A stretch of 6,259 nt of DNA from Novosphingobium sp. (GTDB lineage: Bacteria > Pseudomonadota > Alphaproteobacteria > Sphingomonadales > Sphingomonadaceae): positions 1 to 6,259 of the forward strand of contig JAQVEQ010000161.1 of NCBI GenBank assembly GCA_028697875.1, read 5' to 3'. Under the pieces are notes generated by a model that was given only the letters and a program-made list of their open reading frames with translations, searched no databases and was not told where the DNA came from. Below, piece by piece: positions 4,939 to 6,259 of the stretch; positions within the stretch are counted from its first letter, which is position 1; the number at the start of each line of letters is the position of its first letter. Both the position numbers and the translations under genes were made by a program.

Positions 4939-6259
4939 TCAGCGCAGGCGGATCGGCACGTAAGTAGCCGGACGGCCGCGCCGCTGGATACGCAGCAGTA
5001 TCGCTTCGCGGCCGGAGCTCTTGGCGCTGCTGATGGCCTGTTCCAGATCGCCCGGGCTGGCGATGGCCTTGTAATTGGCGGTCAGCACGATGTCGCCGCG
5101 CTGCAGCCCCTTGGCCGCGGCATCGGAACTGGGGTCGACACCGGCGATCACCACGCCCTGCGTATCGTCCGGGGCGCCGAGCTGGCGGGCGATCTGCGGC
5201 GTCAGCGGGATGACTTGCAGGCCGAGCGATTCCTCGATCGCCCCTTCGCTGGCACTGCCGTTCTGGTCCATCGCGTCGGCGTCGGGATCGAACATCTGCT
5301 GCTGGGCGAGCTCTTCCTCGCTCGGGCGCTTGCTGACCGTCGCGGTGACGGTACGCGGCTTGCCGTCGCGGATGAGGTCGATCGTCACGCGGCTGCCGGG
5401 CGCGATGTTCGCCACCAGGTAGGACAGTGTCTGGTCCGGGGTCACGTCCTGGCCGTTGACTTTCAGGATCACGTCGCCGGCCTGGAGCCCGGCCTTGTCC
5501 GCTGCGCCGCCGGGTTCGACCGCCTGGATGAATTCGCCCCGGTTGTGCGCGATGCCGAGCGAGTCCGCGAGGTCGTCGTTCAGCTGCTGGATCCGCACGC
5601 CGAGATAGCCGCGGTCGATCGACTGGCCCTTCATCAGTTTCTGCACGATCGGCGCGGCCGTTTCGGCGGGAATGGCGAAGCCGATGCCGATGCTGCCGCC
5701 CGAAGGCGAGAAGATCGCGCGGTTGATGCCGATGACCTGGCCCCGCATGTCGAACATCGGGCCGCCCGAATTGCCGCGGTTGATGCTGGCGTCGGTCTGC
5801 AGGTAGCGGTCGTAGGCCCCGCCTTCGCCGGTGTTGCGGTAGACGGCCGAGATGATGCCCTGCGTCACTGTGCCGCCGAGGCCGAAGGGGTTGCCGATGG
5901 CGATGACCCAGTCGCCCACGCGCGCCTGCGCCGAATTGCCGAACTGGACGAAGGGGAAAGGCTTGGTGCGGGCGATCTTTAGCACGGCGAGGTCGGACGC
6001 CGCATCGCGTCCGATCAGTTTCGCCGGATATTCGGTGCCGTCGGGCGTGGTCACGGTGATCGATTCGACTTCGCCCTTGCCGTCGGCGGTAATGACGTGA
6101 TTGTTGGTCACTACGTAGCCGTCGGCCGAAATGATGAAGCCGGAGCCGAGCGACTGCGCTTCGCGCGTCTGCGGTCCCCCGTCGGGCATGCCGAACAGCT
6201 GCGCCAGCGGGTTACCCTGGACCTTGACGCGCTGGCGGGTCGAAATGTTGACCACGGCC
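4939..6259 (-). CDS. degP: DegP/HtrA (Do) family periplasmic serine endoprotease, N-terminus cut off
   Basis: An envelope protease/chaperone that degrades misfolded periplasmic proteins. The frame is open to the right window edge. The GTG at 6255 belongs to the conserved AVVNIST strand, so it is not the start; the signal peptide and true start lie outside. Counting from that GTG codon, the trypsin-like domain shows LGSGFII (36-42), catalytic His53 in NNHVI, Asp88 in DAASDLAVLKI and Ser163 in GNSGGP. Two PDZ domains follow. The first (about 205-310) has GYLGVRI and the second (about 340-435) has GVVIAGVDPSSDAAAKGL. They are joined by an acidic, Gln/Met-containing linker (about 311-340). Two PDZ domains place it with DegP/DegQ rather than DegS, which has one. 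All three catalytic residues are intact, so it should be active. It is convergent with the penicillin-binding protein gene and shares a terminator with it. Distinguishing DegP from DegQ or MucD is not possible here. Confidence 0.95.
   Translation of the reverse strand, partial: AVVNISTRQRVKVQGNPLAQLFGMPDGGPQTREAQSLGSGFIISADGYVVTNNHVITADGKGEVESITVTTPDGTEYPAKLIGRDAASDLAVLKIARTKPFPFVQFGNSAQARVGDWVIAIGNPFGLGGTVTQGIISAVYRNTGEGGAYDRYLQTDASINRGNSGGPMFDMRGQVIGINRAIFSPSGGSIGIGFAIPAETAAPIVQKLMKGQSIDRGYLGVRIQQLNDDLADSLGIAHNRGEFIQAVEPGGAADKAGLQAGDVILKVNGQDVTPDQTLSYLVANIAPGSRVTIDLIRDGKPRTVTATVSKRPSEEELAQQQMFDPDADAMDQNGSASEGAIEESLGLQVIPLTPQIARQLGAPDDTQGVVIAGVDPSSDAAAKGLQRGDIVLTANYKAIASPGDLEQAISSAKSSGREAILLRIQRRGRPATYVPIRLR

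Noticed and set aside
3574..5982. An 802-codon plus-strand open frame running through the PBP gene and antisense to the protease gene
   Set aside because: It is a shadow: its product is rich in Arg, Gly and Ala without domain motifs, and it overlaps two genes with clear family signatures in other frames.

Overview
This 6.26 kb window is dense, GC-rich bacterial chromosome. Gene content and protein flavour suggest an alphaproteobacterium, most likely of the Sphingomonadales (Erythrobacter/Sphingomonas-like). That placement is inferred from remembered family resemblance, not from a search. There are seven protein genes. The two at the edges are cut by the window. No RNA gene, insertion sequence, phage remnant or CRISPR array is visible, and no gene-free stretch exceeds 300 bases.

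Layout. The left edge holds the 3' end of metW (+), which meets mobA (-) tail to tail, with the two stop codons overlapping. An 84-base gap separates mobA from a divergent small exported protein of unknown function (+). Three more + strand genes follow: a GST-fold protein that I read as the FtsZ-binding division protein FzlA, then msrB (methionine-R-sulfoxide reductase), then a class A penicillin-binding protein of the PBP1A family. A strong bidirectional hairpin terminator lies between the penicillin-binding protein and a convergent DegP/HtrA-family protease (-) whose N-terminus lies beyond the right edge.

Function. metW and mobA are housekeeping genes for methionine biosynthesis and molybdenum cofactor maturation. 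The centre and right side lean towards the cell envelope: FzlA (in Caulobacter it couples FtsZ to septal wall synthesis), a peptidoglycan polymerase/crosslinker, a periplasmic quality-control protease, and a repair enzyme for oxidised methionine. Each + strand gene has its own upstream gap of 60 to 125 bases, so a single tight operon is not evident.

I see no convincing new multi-gene system. The best leads are the probable fzlA next to a peptidoglycan synthase gene, a five-codon leader ORF that appears to carry the ribosome binding site for mobA, an MsrB lacking the usual resolving cysteine, and the structured leader of the penicillin-binding protein gene.
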